14,992 bases of DNA from an uncultured Pelagibacteraceae bacterium. Lineage in GTDB: Bacteria > Pseudomonadota > Alphaproteobacteria > Pelagibacterales > Pelagibacteraceae. The stretch lies in the NCBI GenBank assembly GCA_902557585.1, contig CACEBA010000015.1, positions 1 through 14,992 on the forward strand, read 5' to 3'. The notes under the pieces are model-generated. The model was given only the letters and a program-made list of their open reading frames with translations, did no database searches and had not been told where the DNA came from. Positions 1 through 7,809 of this stretch are shown one piece after another; position 1 is the first letter of the stretch, and the number at the start of each line of letters is the position of its first letter. A program made the position numbers and the translations under genes.

Positions 1-24
1 TAATTATTCACAATAGAAAATTTT

Positions 25-1083
25 ATGCAAAAAAAGAAAAATAATTTCATCAAAGACAAGATACTAAAATCAAAAAATCCATATATAATTGCAGAAATTG
101 GAATTAATCATAATGGTAGTTTAAACCTAGCAAAAAAAATGATTTTATCTGCAAAAAAAAATGGAGCGCATTGTGTAAAATTTCAAAAATTTATAGCTGA
201 TGACTACATTTCAAAATTTGCTCAAAAAGCTAATTATCAAAAAAGTGATAAAAAAGTTTCAACAAAATCCCAGTTAGAGATAATTAAATCCTGTCAATTG
301 GATATAGATCAACTGAGAATATTAAAAAATTTTGCCAAAACAAATAAAGTGGATTTTCTTTGCACTCCTTTTGAAATTGCTAGCTTAATGGAACTAGTCA
401 AAATAAAAATCGATGCTATTAAGATTAGCTCTTGTAATTTGAATAATATTCCTTTTTTAAAAGAGGCAGCAAAGACAAAACTACCAATACTTCTTTCAAC
501 TGGAATGGGAGAATTAAAAGAGGTAAAAGAGGCTGTTAAAATTTTTAAAAAGTCCGGCAATTCATTATTATTATTCCAATGTACATCCAATTATCCCTCA
601 GTCATTAAAAACGCTAATTTATCCGTTTTATCCTCATATAAAAAACTTTTTAAATGTCCTGTAGGATACTCTGATCATACAGCATCTATGATACCTGCAA
701 TTGTTTCTGTTTCTAAAGGAGCTGTTGTTATTGAAAAACACTTTACTTTATCAAGGAAACTTCCAGGAATTGATCAAAACGCCTCAATTGAACCAAAGGA
801 ACTCTTTGAACTTGTTAAGGCAACTAGCGAGGCAAGAGAAAGTCTTGGAAATCCAATTAAACAAAAATCAAAAGAAGAAAATGATACTTCAAAATCTTTG
901 AGGAGAAGTTTGGTTGCAGCAATAGATTTAAAATCTAAAACCAAACTTGATAGATCTATGATCGCAATTAAGAGACCTGGTACAGGTATCCCAACATCAT
1001 TAATAAAAAAAATAGTTGGTTTAAGATTAAAAAAAAATGTAAAAAAAGACGAATTGTTTAAATTAACTGATTTAGGAAGATAA
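25..1083 (+). CDS. neuB: NeuB-family nonulosonic (sialic/legionaminic-type) acid synthase
   Basis: Predicted cytoplasmic enzyme that condenses phosphoenolpyruvate with an N-acetylated hexose to give a nine-carbon 2-keto sugar acid. The 352-residue length fits the family. The N-terminal TIM barrel starts with AEIGINHNG (residues 23-31) and continues with VKFQKF near 51, FLCTPFE near 111, STGMG (158-162), a QCTSNYPS stretch near 185, YSDHT near 219, EKHFTL with His239, and DQN (250-252). A C-terminal SAF (antifreeze-like) domain covers about 295-350, with the lid sequence RPGTGIP. The start is secure on the left because an in-frame stop lies at bases 1-3 and the first motif is only 22 residues in; no Shine-Dalgarno is seen. 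The stop overlaps the next ATG as TAATG. The family is clear. Which substrate it uses (ManNAc, or a 2,4-diacetamido-trideoxyhexose for Leg or Pse) cannot be read from sequence, although the amidination genes downstream favour a Leg/Pse-type product. Confidence 0.93.
   Translation: MQKKKNNFIKDKILKSKNPYIIAEIGINHNGSLNLAKKMILSAKKNGAHCVKFQKFIADDYISKFAQKANYQKSDKKVSTKSQLEIIKSCQLDIDQLRILKNFAKTNKVDFLCTPFEIASLMELVKIKIDAIKISSCNLNNIPFLKEAAKTKLPILLSTGMGELKEVKEAVKIFKKSGNSLLLFQCTSNYPSVIKNANLSVLSSYKKLFKCPVGYSDHTASMIPAIVSVSKGAVVIEKHFTLSRKLPGIDQNASIEPKELFELVKATSEARESLGNPIKQKSKEENDTSKSLRRSLVAAIDLKSKTKLDRSMIAIKRPGTGIPTSLIKKIVGLRLKKNVKKDELFKLTDLGR
1074..1079 (+). promoter_or_regulatory. Shine-Dalgarno-like AGGAAG before the 1083 start
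   Basis: AGGAAG lies inside the last codons of the synthase gene, with its AGGA core five bases before the ATG at 1083. It is one of the few clear ribosome-binding sequences in this window, where most starts instead rely on stop-start overlap. It supports the TAATG-coupled start. Confidence 0.5.
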
Positions 1084-2087
1084 TGGAAAATACAAAACTT
1101 TTTATTGTTGGTGCTGGCTCAATAGGCAAAAGACATATTAGAAACGCAATTTCAATTGGTGTTAAGCCAGAAAACATTATTTCATTAGATACAAGAGATG
1201 ACCGTTTAAATGAAGTAAAAGAACTTGGTATTAAAAAAGTTTATAATAATTTTGATAAAGCATTAGTGGAGGAATTTGATGCTGCAATAATTTGTTCACC
1301 AACTTCATTACATTTGGAACAATCGTTAAAATTGGCAAAGTTAAACAAACATTTATTAATTGAAAAACCGCTAGATTCTAAATTAGATGGATCTGATGCA
1401 TTGCTAGAAATATCAAATACAAAAAAATTGACCATGATGATTGCATATATTTTTAGATTTCATCCAGCTATAAAATTTATTAAGAATAAATTAAATGAAA
1501 ATGTAATTGGAAAAATTTATTATTTTAGAGGAGAATTTTCAGAATATTTACCTGACTGGCATCCCTATGAAGATTATAGATCTTTTTATATGGCAAGTAA
1601 AAAGCAAGGTGGAGGATCAATATTAGATCAATGTCATATTATGGACTTGTCTCATTATTTAATAGGAGATTTTTCATCAGTAATGGCAATAAATACCAAA
1701 ATTAGTAACCTCGAGATAAATGCTGACGATATTAGTGAATTAATAGTTAAGCACAAAAATGGTATTTTAAGTTCTATACACACAGATATTTTTGGAAGAT
1801 CACATAAAAAATCTTTAGAGATCAAAGGAGAATTGGGAAACATAATTTGGGATTTTTATAAAAATAAAGTTGATATTTATCAAGCGGACGGAAAAAAATT
1901 AGAAACATTTGAAAATTTTGAAAAAGATTTCAATAAATGCTATATTGAAGAATTAAAGCATTTTATTTCATCATACCAAGAACAAAAAAAATCCAATATT
2001 CCTCTTGAGGATGGCATTCATACAATGAAACTAATCTTGGCAGCTGAAAAATCTGAAATATCAAAAAAAGAAGAGGCTATCAATTAA
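1083..2087 (+). CDS. Gfo/Idh/MocA-family NAD(P)-dependent sugar oxidoreductase
   Basis: Predicted NAD(P)-dependent dehydrogenase acting on a sugar or sugar nucleotide. The N-terminal Rossmann fold opens with VGAGSIGKRH (GxGxxG at residues 10-15). The family's EKP motif, with its catalytic lysine, is at 94-96 (IEKPL). The C-terminal alpha/beta half carries GGGSILDQCHIMDL, with Asp182 and His185 in the usual active-site region. The 334-residue length is normal. The start overlaps the neuB stop by one base (TAATG) and has an AGGAAG ribosome site. Members of this family sit next to neuB in legionaminic-acid clusters (PtmF of Campylobacter), and WbpB of the diaminouronic acid pathway is also a member. 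I favour a PtmF-like role from position and the GAGSIGKRH start, but the substrate is not determined. The stop overlaps the next start as TAATG. Confidence 0.87.
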   Translation: MENTKLFIVGAGSIGKRHIRNAISIGVKPENIISLDTRDDRLNEVKELGIKKVYNNFDKALVEEFDAAIICSPTSLHLEQSLKLAKLNKHLLIEKPLDSKLDGSDALLEISNTKKLTMMIAYIFRFHPAIKFIKNKLNENVIGKIYYFRGEFSEYLPDWHPYEDYRSFYMASKKQGGGSILDQCHIMDLSHYLIGDFSSVMAINTKISNLEINADDISELIVKHKNGILSSIHTDIFGRSHKKSLEIKGELGNIIWDFYKNKVDIYQADGKKLETFENFEKDFNKCYIEELKHFISSYQEQKKSNIPLEDGIHTMKLILAAEKSEISKKEEAIN

Positions 2088-2968
2088 TGAATTATTGTTA
2101 TTTATCAACAAGTCTCTGTAGACAGGCCTCTCTAGAAAGTGCGATATTAGAGTGCGGAAAACTTAGTGATAAATATGTAGAGCTGTCAGCCCCTCATCCA
2201 TATCAAACCATTGAGGAAATTTCTGAAGTTTTAAAAAAATTCAAAAATGAAGGTTATAAATTTACTTTACATAATTATTTTCCTCCTCCTGAGAAATCTT
2301 TTGTTTTAAATATTGCATCTGATGATGAAAAAACTGTTGAATTATGTAAAATATTGGTAAATGGAGCACTTAAATTATCTGTAGATGCTGGTTCCCCATT
2401 ATATGGTCTTCACGCTGGCTATTTATCAAAAGCAAAAGCTAGAGAAGATGGTATGTTTGAATTTGATCAAGATGAAGTATCTTATTCTAAAGCTTTAAAA
2501 ATATCCTCAAATTTTATTTCAAATATCGTTGATAACTTTAGTAAACAAAATGTAAATTTTTTAGTAGAAAATCTATTTCCATCTATAGCTAGAAATTCAT
2601 CTTTAAATTGCAACATGGAGCAAATAGATGATCTAATGAGAAATGTTCCCAAAGAAGTTGGTTTACTTTTAGATCTAGGGCATATGAATATCTCTAGTAG
2701 AATAATGGGCTTTAAAAGAGAAAAGTTTTTAGATGAGTATCTTTCTAAATATGGTCACAGATTATATGAGATTCATATATCTGAAAATAATGGATTAAAA
2801 GACGAACACAGAGCACTAGAAGAAAATAGTTGGCAATACAATGCTTTAAAGAAAATTAATGAAATTAAAATTCCAAATAAGCAAAGAGTATATTGTTTAG
2901 AAAGTAGAAATGCCAAGTCAGATCAGATTAAACAAAATTTGGAAAAAATAAACAATATCATAAATTAA
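2087..2968 (+). CDS. TIM-barrel sugar phosphate isomerase/epimerase-like protein
   Basis: A 293-residue protein of the xylose isomerase-like TIM-barrel (AP_endonuc_2) superfamily, whose members are metal-dependent isomerases, epimerases or endonucleases. Candidate metal ligands fall at the expected strand ends: Glu161 (VENLFP), Asp196 (LLLDLGH, with His199), His230 (EIHISEN) and Glu272 (CLESR). His62 (TLHNYFPP) and the LHAGY stretch near 107 look like further active-site positions. The sequence suits a sugar enzyme, and its place between an oxidoreductase and a dehydrogenase in a sugar cluster agrees. An AGAGG at 2072-2076 lies ten bases before the ATG, and the start overlaps the previous stop by one base. 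The reaction is unknown. Isomerisation or epimerisation of a precursor of the nonulosonic acid is a reasonable guess, not a demonstrated role. Confidence 0.78.
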   Translation: MNYCYLSTSLCRQASLESAILECGKLSDKYVELSAPHPYQTIEEISEVLKKFKNEGYKFTLHNYFPPPEKSFVLNIASDDEKTVELCKILVNGALKLSVDAGSPLYGLHAGYLSKAKAREDGMFEFDQDEVSYSKALKISSNFISNIVDNFSKQNVNFLVENLFPSIARNSSLNCNMEQIDDLMRNVPKEVGLLLDLGHMNISSRIMGFKREKFLDEYLSKYGHRLYEIHISENNGLKDEHRALEENSWQYNALKKINEIKIPNKQRVYCLESRNAKSDQIKQNLEKINNIIN

Positions 2969-2976
2969 ATATTTTT

Positions 2977-4659
2977 ATGAAAATCAATCTTCTAGAACAA
3001 AAGAAAAAAAATATTACAATTTCTTATAATTCATCAATTAAAGATGCAATAAAACTTATACAAGAAAATACAGAAAGAACATGCTTTGTACTTAATGAAA
3101 AAAAATATTTGATTGGATCTATAAGTGATGGTGACATCAGGCGTGGATTAATAAAAGGATGTAAATTAAACGATAAAGTAACTGAAATTTACAATAGAAA
3201 CTTCAATTTTCTTCAAAAAGGATACTCAGTTGAAGATGCATATAAAAGATTTACTGGCAAAATAAATATATTGCCAATAATCGACGAACTTGGAAACTTT
3301 AAAGGAATAATAAGAAAACATGATTTGGTTCCATTCCTAGATATTAAGTCAAAGAAAATTTTAGTTGTTGGTTTAGGATATGTTGGATTAACACTTTCTT
3401 TAGTGTTGGCAGAATCTGGTTTTGAGGTTGTAGGATACGATAAAAATATAAAATTATTAAATACAATTAAAAAAAAAAAAGCTCCTTTTTATGAAAAAGG
3501 TCTAGAAAGATACTTGGAGGAAAATTTATTTAAGAATTTCAACGTTTCAAGCAAACCTACTATTTCGGATGTTTATGTAATAACAGTTGGAACACCTTTA
3601 AACTTTAAAAATAAAAAACCTGATCTTACTTATTTAAAGAAATCTATTTTAGATATATGTAATTTATTAAAAAAAGAAGATCTAATAATTTTGAGATCTA
3701 CAGTACCAGTAGGGTGTACCAGAGATTTTGTTGTATCTATGATAGAGAAGAAAACGAAACTTAAATTTGGAAAAGATATTTTTATAGCATTTTGTCCTGA
3801 GAGAACAATTGAGGGTAAAGCTATTGAAGAATTAAAAAAATTGCCACAAATTGTTGGAAGTTTCTGTAAAAAAAGTTCAGAGTTAGCTAAAAGAATTTTT
3901 AGTGAGTATAACTACACAGTAGTAGAAGTTAGTAATTTAGAATCTGCAGAGTTATCAAAGTTAATTGACAATTCATATAGAGATACTGTTTTTGCGTATT
4001 CCAATCAATTGGCAATGTTAACTGAAAAGCTTAAACTTAATTTAGTGGAGATTATAGATAAGGTAAATCTAGGCTATATTAGAAATACTATTCCTAAACC
4101 TTCACCTGGAGTAGGTGGTCCTTGTTTAAGTAAAGACTCTTATATTTTATCAGAAAGTTTTATAAAAAATAATATTAATAAAAACAACTTAATTTACAAT
4201 TCAAGAATATCTAACGAGAGCATGATTAAAGAAATTTATAAGAGTTTAAGGAAATATCTTATAAAATTAAGGAAAAACAAAAGCTCAAAAATATTTATTA
4301 CCGGATTTGCTTTTAAAGGTAACCCGGAGACATCTGATATAAGAAATTCTACAACTATATCATTATTAAATATGTTTAAAAAAGATAAATTTAAAAATAT
4401 TTGGGGTCACGATTTCAAAGTTGAAAATAAAGAAATAAAAAAATTAGGTGTAAAGTCGTGTAACTTAAAGAATGGTTTTAATAATGCAGATGTAATTTTA
4501 ATTATGAATAATAATAAAAAGTATGAAGATCTTAATATATTAAACTTATTAAAAGAAACTAAAAAACCTTTGTTATTTTATGATAGTTGGCAGTTATTTG
4601 ATCCTTTAGAAATTAAAAACCACAAAGGTACAACCTATGCCTCTGTAGGTTACAGATAA
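2977..4659 (+). CDS. CBS-domain pair fused to UDP-sugar 6-dehydrogenase
   Basis: A 560-residue two-part protein. Residues about 8-122 are a pair of CBS domains, with ISDGDIRRGLIKG near 48-60 and a second repeat ending RKHDLVPF near 114-121. CBS pairs usually bind adenosine nucleotides and regulate the attached enzyme. From residue 127 a complete nucleotide-sugar dehydrogenase follows: Rossmann motif VVGLGYVG (Gly132-Gly137), TVGTPL, LRSTVPVG, FCPERTIEGKAIEEL, and active-site Cys383 in GGPCLSKD, then the C-terminal UDP-binding domain with TGFAFKGNPETSD. The FCPERT/EGKA pattern resembles the WecC/TviB branch, which oxidises C6 of UDP-N-acetylhexosamines to uronic acids using NAD. The dehydrogenase part alone (about 430 residues) is full length. 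The reading frame is continuous, so the fusion looks genuine. No ribosome site is evident, and the gap to the previous gene is eight bases. Enzyme class is sure; substrate and the regulatory role of the CBS part are inferred. Confidence 0.88.
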   Translation: MKINLLEQKKKNITISYNSSIKDAIKLIQENTERTCFVLNEKKYLIGSISDGDIRRGLIKGCKLNDKVTEIYNRNFNFLQKGYSVEDAYKRFTGKINILPIIDELGNFKGIIRKHDLVPFLDIKSKKILVVGLGYVGLTLSLVLAESGFEVVGYDKNIKLLNTIKKKKAPFYEKGLERYLEENLFKNFNVSSKPTISDVYVITVGTPLNFKNKKPDLTYLKKSILDICNLLKKEDLIILRSTVPVGCTRDFVVSMIEKKTKLKFGKDIFIAFCPERTIEGKAIEELKKLPQIVGSFCKKSSELAKRIFSEYNYTVVEVSNLESAELSKLIDNSYRDTVFAYSNQLAMLTEKLKLNLVEIIDKVNLGYIRNTIPKPSPGVGGPCLSKDSYILSESFIKNNINKNNLIYNSRISNESMIKEIYKSLRKYLIKLRKNKSSKIFITGFAFKGNPETSDIRNSTTISLLNMFKKDKFKNIWGHDFKVENKEIKKLGVKSCNLKNGFNNADVILIMNNNKKYEDLNILNLLKETKKPLLFYDSWQLFDPLEIKNHKGTTYASVGYR

Positions 4660-4665
4660 TATTAT

Positions 4666-5775
4666 ATGAGAAAATTTTTTATTCCTGTTGATAACCCCAC
4701 TGTAGATATTCAAGAAGCAAAAGCAGTATTTAAACAAGTAAAATCTGGATGGATAAGTATGGGAAAAAAAGTCAAAGAATTTGAGAGTAAAGTTGAAAAA
4801 TTTATTGGTGTAAAAAATGCTATCGCAATAAATAATGGTACTTCAGCATTGGATGCTTTATTAACTGCGCTTAATATTGGAGAGAATGATGAAGTAATAA
4901 TTCCAAGTTTGACCTATATATCCACAGCTAATGTAGTTGCATACAAAAAAGCCAAATTAATTTTATGTGACAGTAATCCCAGAACTTTTAACATTGATAA
5001 AAAAAGTTTGTTAAAAAAAATTTCAAAGAAAACAAAATTAATAATTGTTACAGATATGAAAGGCATGCCTGTAGATTATGATTTTTACAAAACTCTATCA
5101 AAAAAAACAAAAATACCAATTATTGCTGATAGCGCAGAGTCTTTTGGAGCCAAATATAAAAATAAAATAATTGGTACACAATTATTAGCACACACGTTTA
5201 GTTTTTTTGCAAATAAAAATCTTACCACTGGTGAAGGTGGAATGATTGTTACTGGAAGTAATGTTTTATCAAAAAAACTTAAAATTATAAGAAACCAAGG
5301 TCAAAATAAAAGATATAATCATATAGTACTTGGAAATAACTATAGAATGACAGATATCTCAGCATCAATTGGAATTATTCAGCTAAGGAAGTTAAAATCG
5401 TGCTTATCAAAAAAACAAAAAATTGCTGAAAATTATAATAAGTTTTTTGAAAATATTTCGGAAATCAATACCCCTTTTATTCCAAATTATGTTTCACAAC
5501 ATTCTTGGTACAATTATAGCATTAGAGTCTCATCTAATCACAGAAATAAATTAATGGAATATTTAAGAAAAAAAGGCATTGAAACAAGATTATCTTTTCC
5601 TCCAGTTCATATTCAGCCTTATTATAAAAAACAATTTAGCAAAAATAGTAAAGATTTAACAAAATCTCTTCAAACTTTTAAAGAATTTTTAGATATTCCG
5701 ATTTGGCCAAATATGAAAATAAAAAATCAAAGAGTCGTTGCAAGTTCCATAATTAATTATTTTAAAAAAAGGTAA
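4666..5775 (+). CDS. DegT/DnrJ/EryC1-family PLP sugar aminotransferase
   Basis: Predicted PLP-dependent transaminase that places an amino group (normally from glutamate) on a keto nucleotide sugar. The 369-residue length is typical. Visible landmarks are GWISMGKKVKEFE near 28, the phosphate-binding NNGTSALDALL near 56, Asp155 in IIADSAESFG (contacts the PLP ring nitrogen) and the Schiff-base lysine Lys184 in FFANKNLTTGEGG. A later stretch, YRMTDISASIG, is also typical. In a nonulosonic acid cluster this enzyme would act like LegC or PseC at C4 of a 4-keto-6-deoxy sugar. In a diaminouronic acid route it would act like WbpE at C3. Sequence inspection does not separate these. It lies six bases after the fused dehydrogenase and five bases before neuA. 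Confidence 0.91.
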   Translation: MRKFFIPVDNPTVDIQEAKAVFKQVKSGWISMGKKVKEFESKVEKFIGVKNAIAINNGTSALDALLTALNIGENDEVIIPSLTYISTANVVAYKKAKLILCDSNPRTFNIDKKSLLKKISKKTKLIIVTDMKGMPVDYDFYKTLSKKTKIPIIADSAESFGAKYKNKIIGTQLLAHTFSFFANKNLTTGEGGMIVTGSNVLSKKLKIIRNQGQNKRYNHIVLGNNYRMTDISASIGIIQLRKLKSCLSKKQKIAENYNKFFENISEINTPFIPNYVSQHSWYNYSIRVSSNHRNKLMEYLRKKGIETRLSFPPVHIQPYYKKQFSKNSKDLTKSLQTFKEFLDIPIWPNMKIKNQRVVASSIINYFKKR

Positions 5776-5780
5776 TTTAA

Positions 5781-6476
5781 ATGAACATTTTAGGAGTAAT
5801 TTTAGCCAGAAAAGGGTCCAAAGGAATTAAAAATAAAAATCACTTAAAACTAAATGGAAAAAATTTAATAAATATTGCAATAACAAACGCGAAAAAAAGT
5901 AAAAAAATTACTAAATTAATTTTCTCAACAGATGATAAACTCTTAAGAAAGCAAGCAATTAGACTAGGAATAAGTGCGCCTTTCTTACGACCAAAAAAAC
6001 TATCAAGTGATAAAGCTTCAAGTTTTTCTGTATTAAAACATTCAATTGATTGGTTAAAAAAAAATGAAAACTGGTACACAGACATTGTAGTTCTTTTACA
6101 GCCCACTACTCCATTTAGAAGTGGTAATCTTATTGATAAGGTAATCAAACTTTTGCTAACTACAAAAGCTGACGCATCGATGACAATCACTGATGTTGAT
6201 TACCCTCCACATTGGATGATGTATAAAAAAGGAAATCAATTGAATTCATTAATTAAGGGTGGAAATAAATTTACAAGAAGACAAGATACTCCTAGAGTAT
6301 TTAAGCCTGCAGGAATGGTATATGCCCTAAAAAAAAATTTTTTGTATAAAGTAAATGGAATATTACCTCAAGGTAAAACAGTAGGACTTTATGTGGATCC
6401 AAAAATATCAACAAATATAGATAATTTTGATCATTATTTACTTGCAAAAATTAAATCAAAAAAAATTTTTAAATGA
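5781..6476 (+). CDS. neuA: CMP-nonulosonic acid synthetase (acylneuraminate cytidylyltransferase)
   Basis: Predicted NeuA/LegF/PseF enzyme that activates a nonulosonic acid with CTP, giving the CMP-sugar used by glycosyltransferases. The 231-residue length matches single-domain members. The nucleotide-binding signature LARKGSKGIKNKN is at residues 8-20. LLQPTTPFRSG starts at 105, RRQDTPRVF lies near 170, and PAGMVYALKK corresponds to the family's NGAIYI segment. An AGG at 5770-5772 lies just upstream in the end of the previous gene. The last four bases overlap the next start (ATGA). Together with neuB this makes a nonulosonic acid product likely. A second NeuA-like domain occurs as a fusion at 12306-13550. 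Confidence 0.91.
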   Translation: MNILGVILARKGSKGIKNKNHLKLNGKNLINIAITNAKKSKKITKLIFSTDDKLLRKQAIRLGISAPFLRPKKLSSDKASSFSVLKHSIDWLKKNENWYTDIVVLLQPTTPFRSGNLIDKVIKLLLTTKADASMTITDVDYPPHWMMYKKGNQLNSLIKGGNKFTRRQDTPRVFKPAGMVYALKKNFLYKVNGILPQGKTVGLYVDPKISTNIDNFDHYLLAKIKSKKIFK

Positions 6477-7189
6477 AATTCAGAATAATACCTAGACTAG
6501 AGGTAAAAAATAATTATTTGATAAAAGGTATGAGGATGGAAGGCCTAAAAAAAATTGGTAACCCTATATCATTTGCAAAGTATTACTCTGACAATAATTT
6601 TCATGAGATTTTTTATGAGGATATAGTTGCTTCCTTATATGATAGAAAAATAGATATAGAAATAGTTCGTAAAGTGTCGTCAAATATAAATATTCCTCTC
6701 ACATTAGCTGGAGGTATTAAAAACATAAATGATATAGAAACCTTATTCAAAAATGGAGCAGATAAAGTCTGTATTAATTCATCAGCAGTCAGAAATCCTA
6801 ATCTTATAAATCAGTCATCAAAAATATTTGGATCTCAAAGCATATGTGTTTTAGTTCAATTTAAAAAAATAGATGACACATATGAAATTTTTATTGAGTC
6901 AGGAAGAGAAAAAGTTTCAAGAAATATCTTTGACTGGATTAAAGAAGTTGAAGATAAAGGTGCTGGAGAAATATTTATAATTTCTATTGATAATGATGGA
7001 ACTGAAAATGCATTAAATTTTCAACTTCTAAAGAATTTACGACAAATCACTAAATTGCCTATGCTTTATGGGGGAGGCATATTCAATGAATTACAAATTA
7101 ATAAAATTAAAGATATGAATTATGATGGAATTGTCATTAGCAACGCATTGCATCAGAAAAAAGTAAATTTTATTAAGAAATATTTATAA
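6473..7189 (+). CDS. hisF: HisF-like subunit of the sugar amidination system
   Basis: A 238-residue TIM-barrel protein clearly related to imidazole glycerol phosphate synthase HisF. It keeps RIIPRLEVK at the N-terminus, the phosphate-binding glycines LAGGIKN near 77 and YGGGIF near 199, and SIDNDGT in the second half. The two catalytic aspartates of true HisF (Asp11 and Asp130) correspond here to Glu10 (in PRLEVK) and Gln129 (in VLVQFKK), so the cyclase reaction of histidine synthesis is unlikely. HisF-like proteins of this kind accompany HisH-like and WbpG/PseA-like partners in surface glycan clusters. There they are thought to form the ammonia channel from the glutaminase to the amidotransferase. 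The ATG overlaps the neuA stop by four bases and the stop overlaps the hisH-like start by one, which fits equimolar subunits. Confidence 0.86.
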   Translation: MKFRIIPRLEVKNNYLIKGMRMEGLKKIGNPISFAKYYSDNNFHEIFYEDIVASLYDRKIDIEIVRKVSSNINIPLTLAGGIKNINDIETLFKNGADKVCINSSAVRNPNLINQSSKIFGSQSICVLVQFKKIDDTYEIFIESGREKVSRNIFDWIKEVEDKGAGEIFIISIDNDGTENALNFQLLKNLRQITKLPMLYGGGIFNELQINKIKDMNYDGIVISNALHQKKVNFIKKYL

Positions 7190-7809
7190 TGAATAAACAA
7201 ATTATTGGCGTTGTTGATTATAAAGTTGGAAATTTAAAAAGCATTTTTCGAGCGTTAAATAACGCTAATGTGAACTATAAAATGGTTTCTAATTATAAGG
7301 ATTTTAGAGGGTGTGATAAATTTATCTTACCGGGAGTAGGAAATTTTGGATACTGCACAAATTATCTTAAAAAAACAAAACTAGATAAAGAACTTATCAA
7401 TGCAGCTAAAAATGGAAAATTTATATATGGTATATGTATGGGGATGCAAATAATGTTTCAGAGTAGTGAGGAAGCAGAAAAAGCAAAAGGTCTTAATTTA
7501 ATTAAAGGAAAAGTAAAAAATTTACAAAATTATTATAAAGATCAAATAAAAATTCCTCATATTGGCTGGAATAAAATTTTTCACAAAAAAAAAGATAAGT
7601 TTAAAAAAGTCTTAAATAATAAATACTTTTATTTTGCAAATAGTTTTGTTTGTGAGACAAACGACAGTTGTACTAAATCTTATTTTTTTTATGAGAATAA
7701 AAAATTTATTGCAACAGTCATAAAAAAAAATATTTTTGGCACTCAATTTCATCCTGAAATTAGTGGAAAGAATGGCCTAGGTGTTTACGAAAGTTTTTTA
7801 AAATTATGA
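7189..7809 (+). CDS. hisH: HisH-like glutaminase subunit of the sugar amidination system
   Basis: A 206-residue class I glutamine amidotransferase of the HisH type. It hydrolyses glutamine and passes ammonia to its HisF-like partner. The catalytic triad is intact: nucleophile Cys83 in YGICMGMQIMF, and His188 with Glu190 in TQFHPEISG. The oxyanion region LPGVGNFG (near 47) and the early DYKVGNLKS are also HisH-like. The TAATG overlap with the HisF-like gene and ATGA overlap with the amidotransferase gene tie the three together. No other his genes are near, so a role in sugar amidination, as for the HisH/HisF paralogs with WbpG, is preferred over histidine synthesis. Confidence 0.88.
   Translation: MNKQIIGVVDYKVGNLKSIFRALNNANVNYKMVSNYKDFRGCDKFILPGVGNFGYCTNYLKKTKLDKELINAAKNGKFIYGICMGMQIMFQSSEEAEKAKGLNLIKGKVKNLQNYYKDQIKIPHIGWNKIFHKKKDKFKKVLNNKYFYFANSFVCETNDSCTKSYFFYENKKFIATVIKKNIFGTQFHPEISGKNGLGVYESFLKL

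Noticed and set aside
1..24. Possible end of an upstream gene (TAA at 1-3 or TAG at 14-16)
   Set aside because: Too few bases remain to support any coding call; it only shows that the neuB frame cannot extend further left.
5840..6190. Minus-strand open frame of about 116 codons inside neuA
   Set aside because: It is fully covered by a well-supported plus-strand gene with catalytic motifs and has no recognisable domain.
6473..7809. Histidine biosynthesis genes hisF and hisH
   Set aside because: The HisF-like protein lacks both catalytic aspartates, no other his gene is near, and the pair overlaps a WbpG/PseA-type amidotransferase gene.
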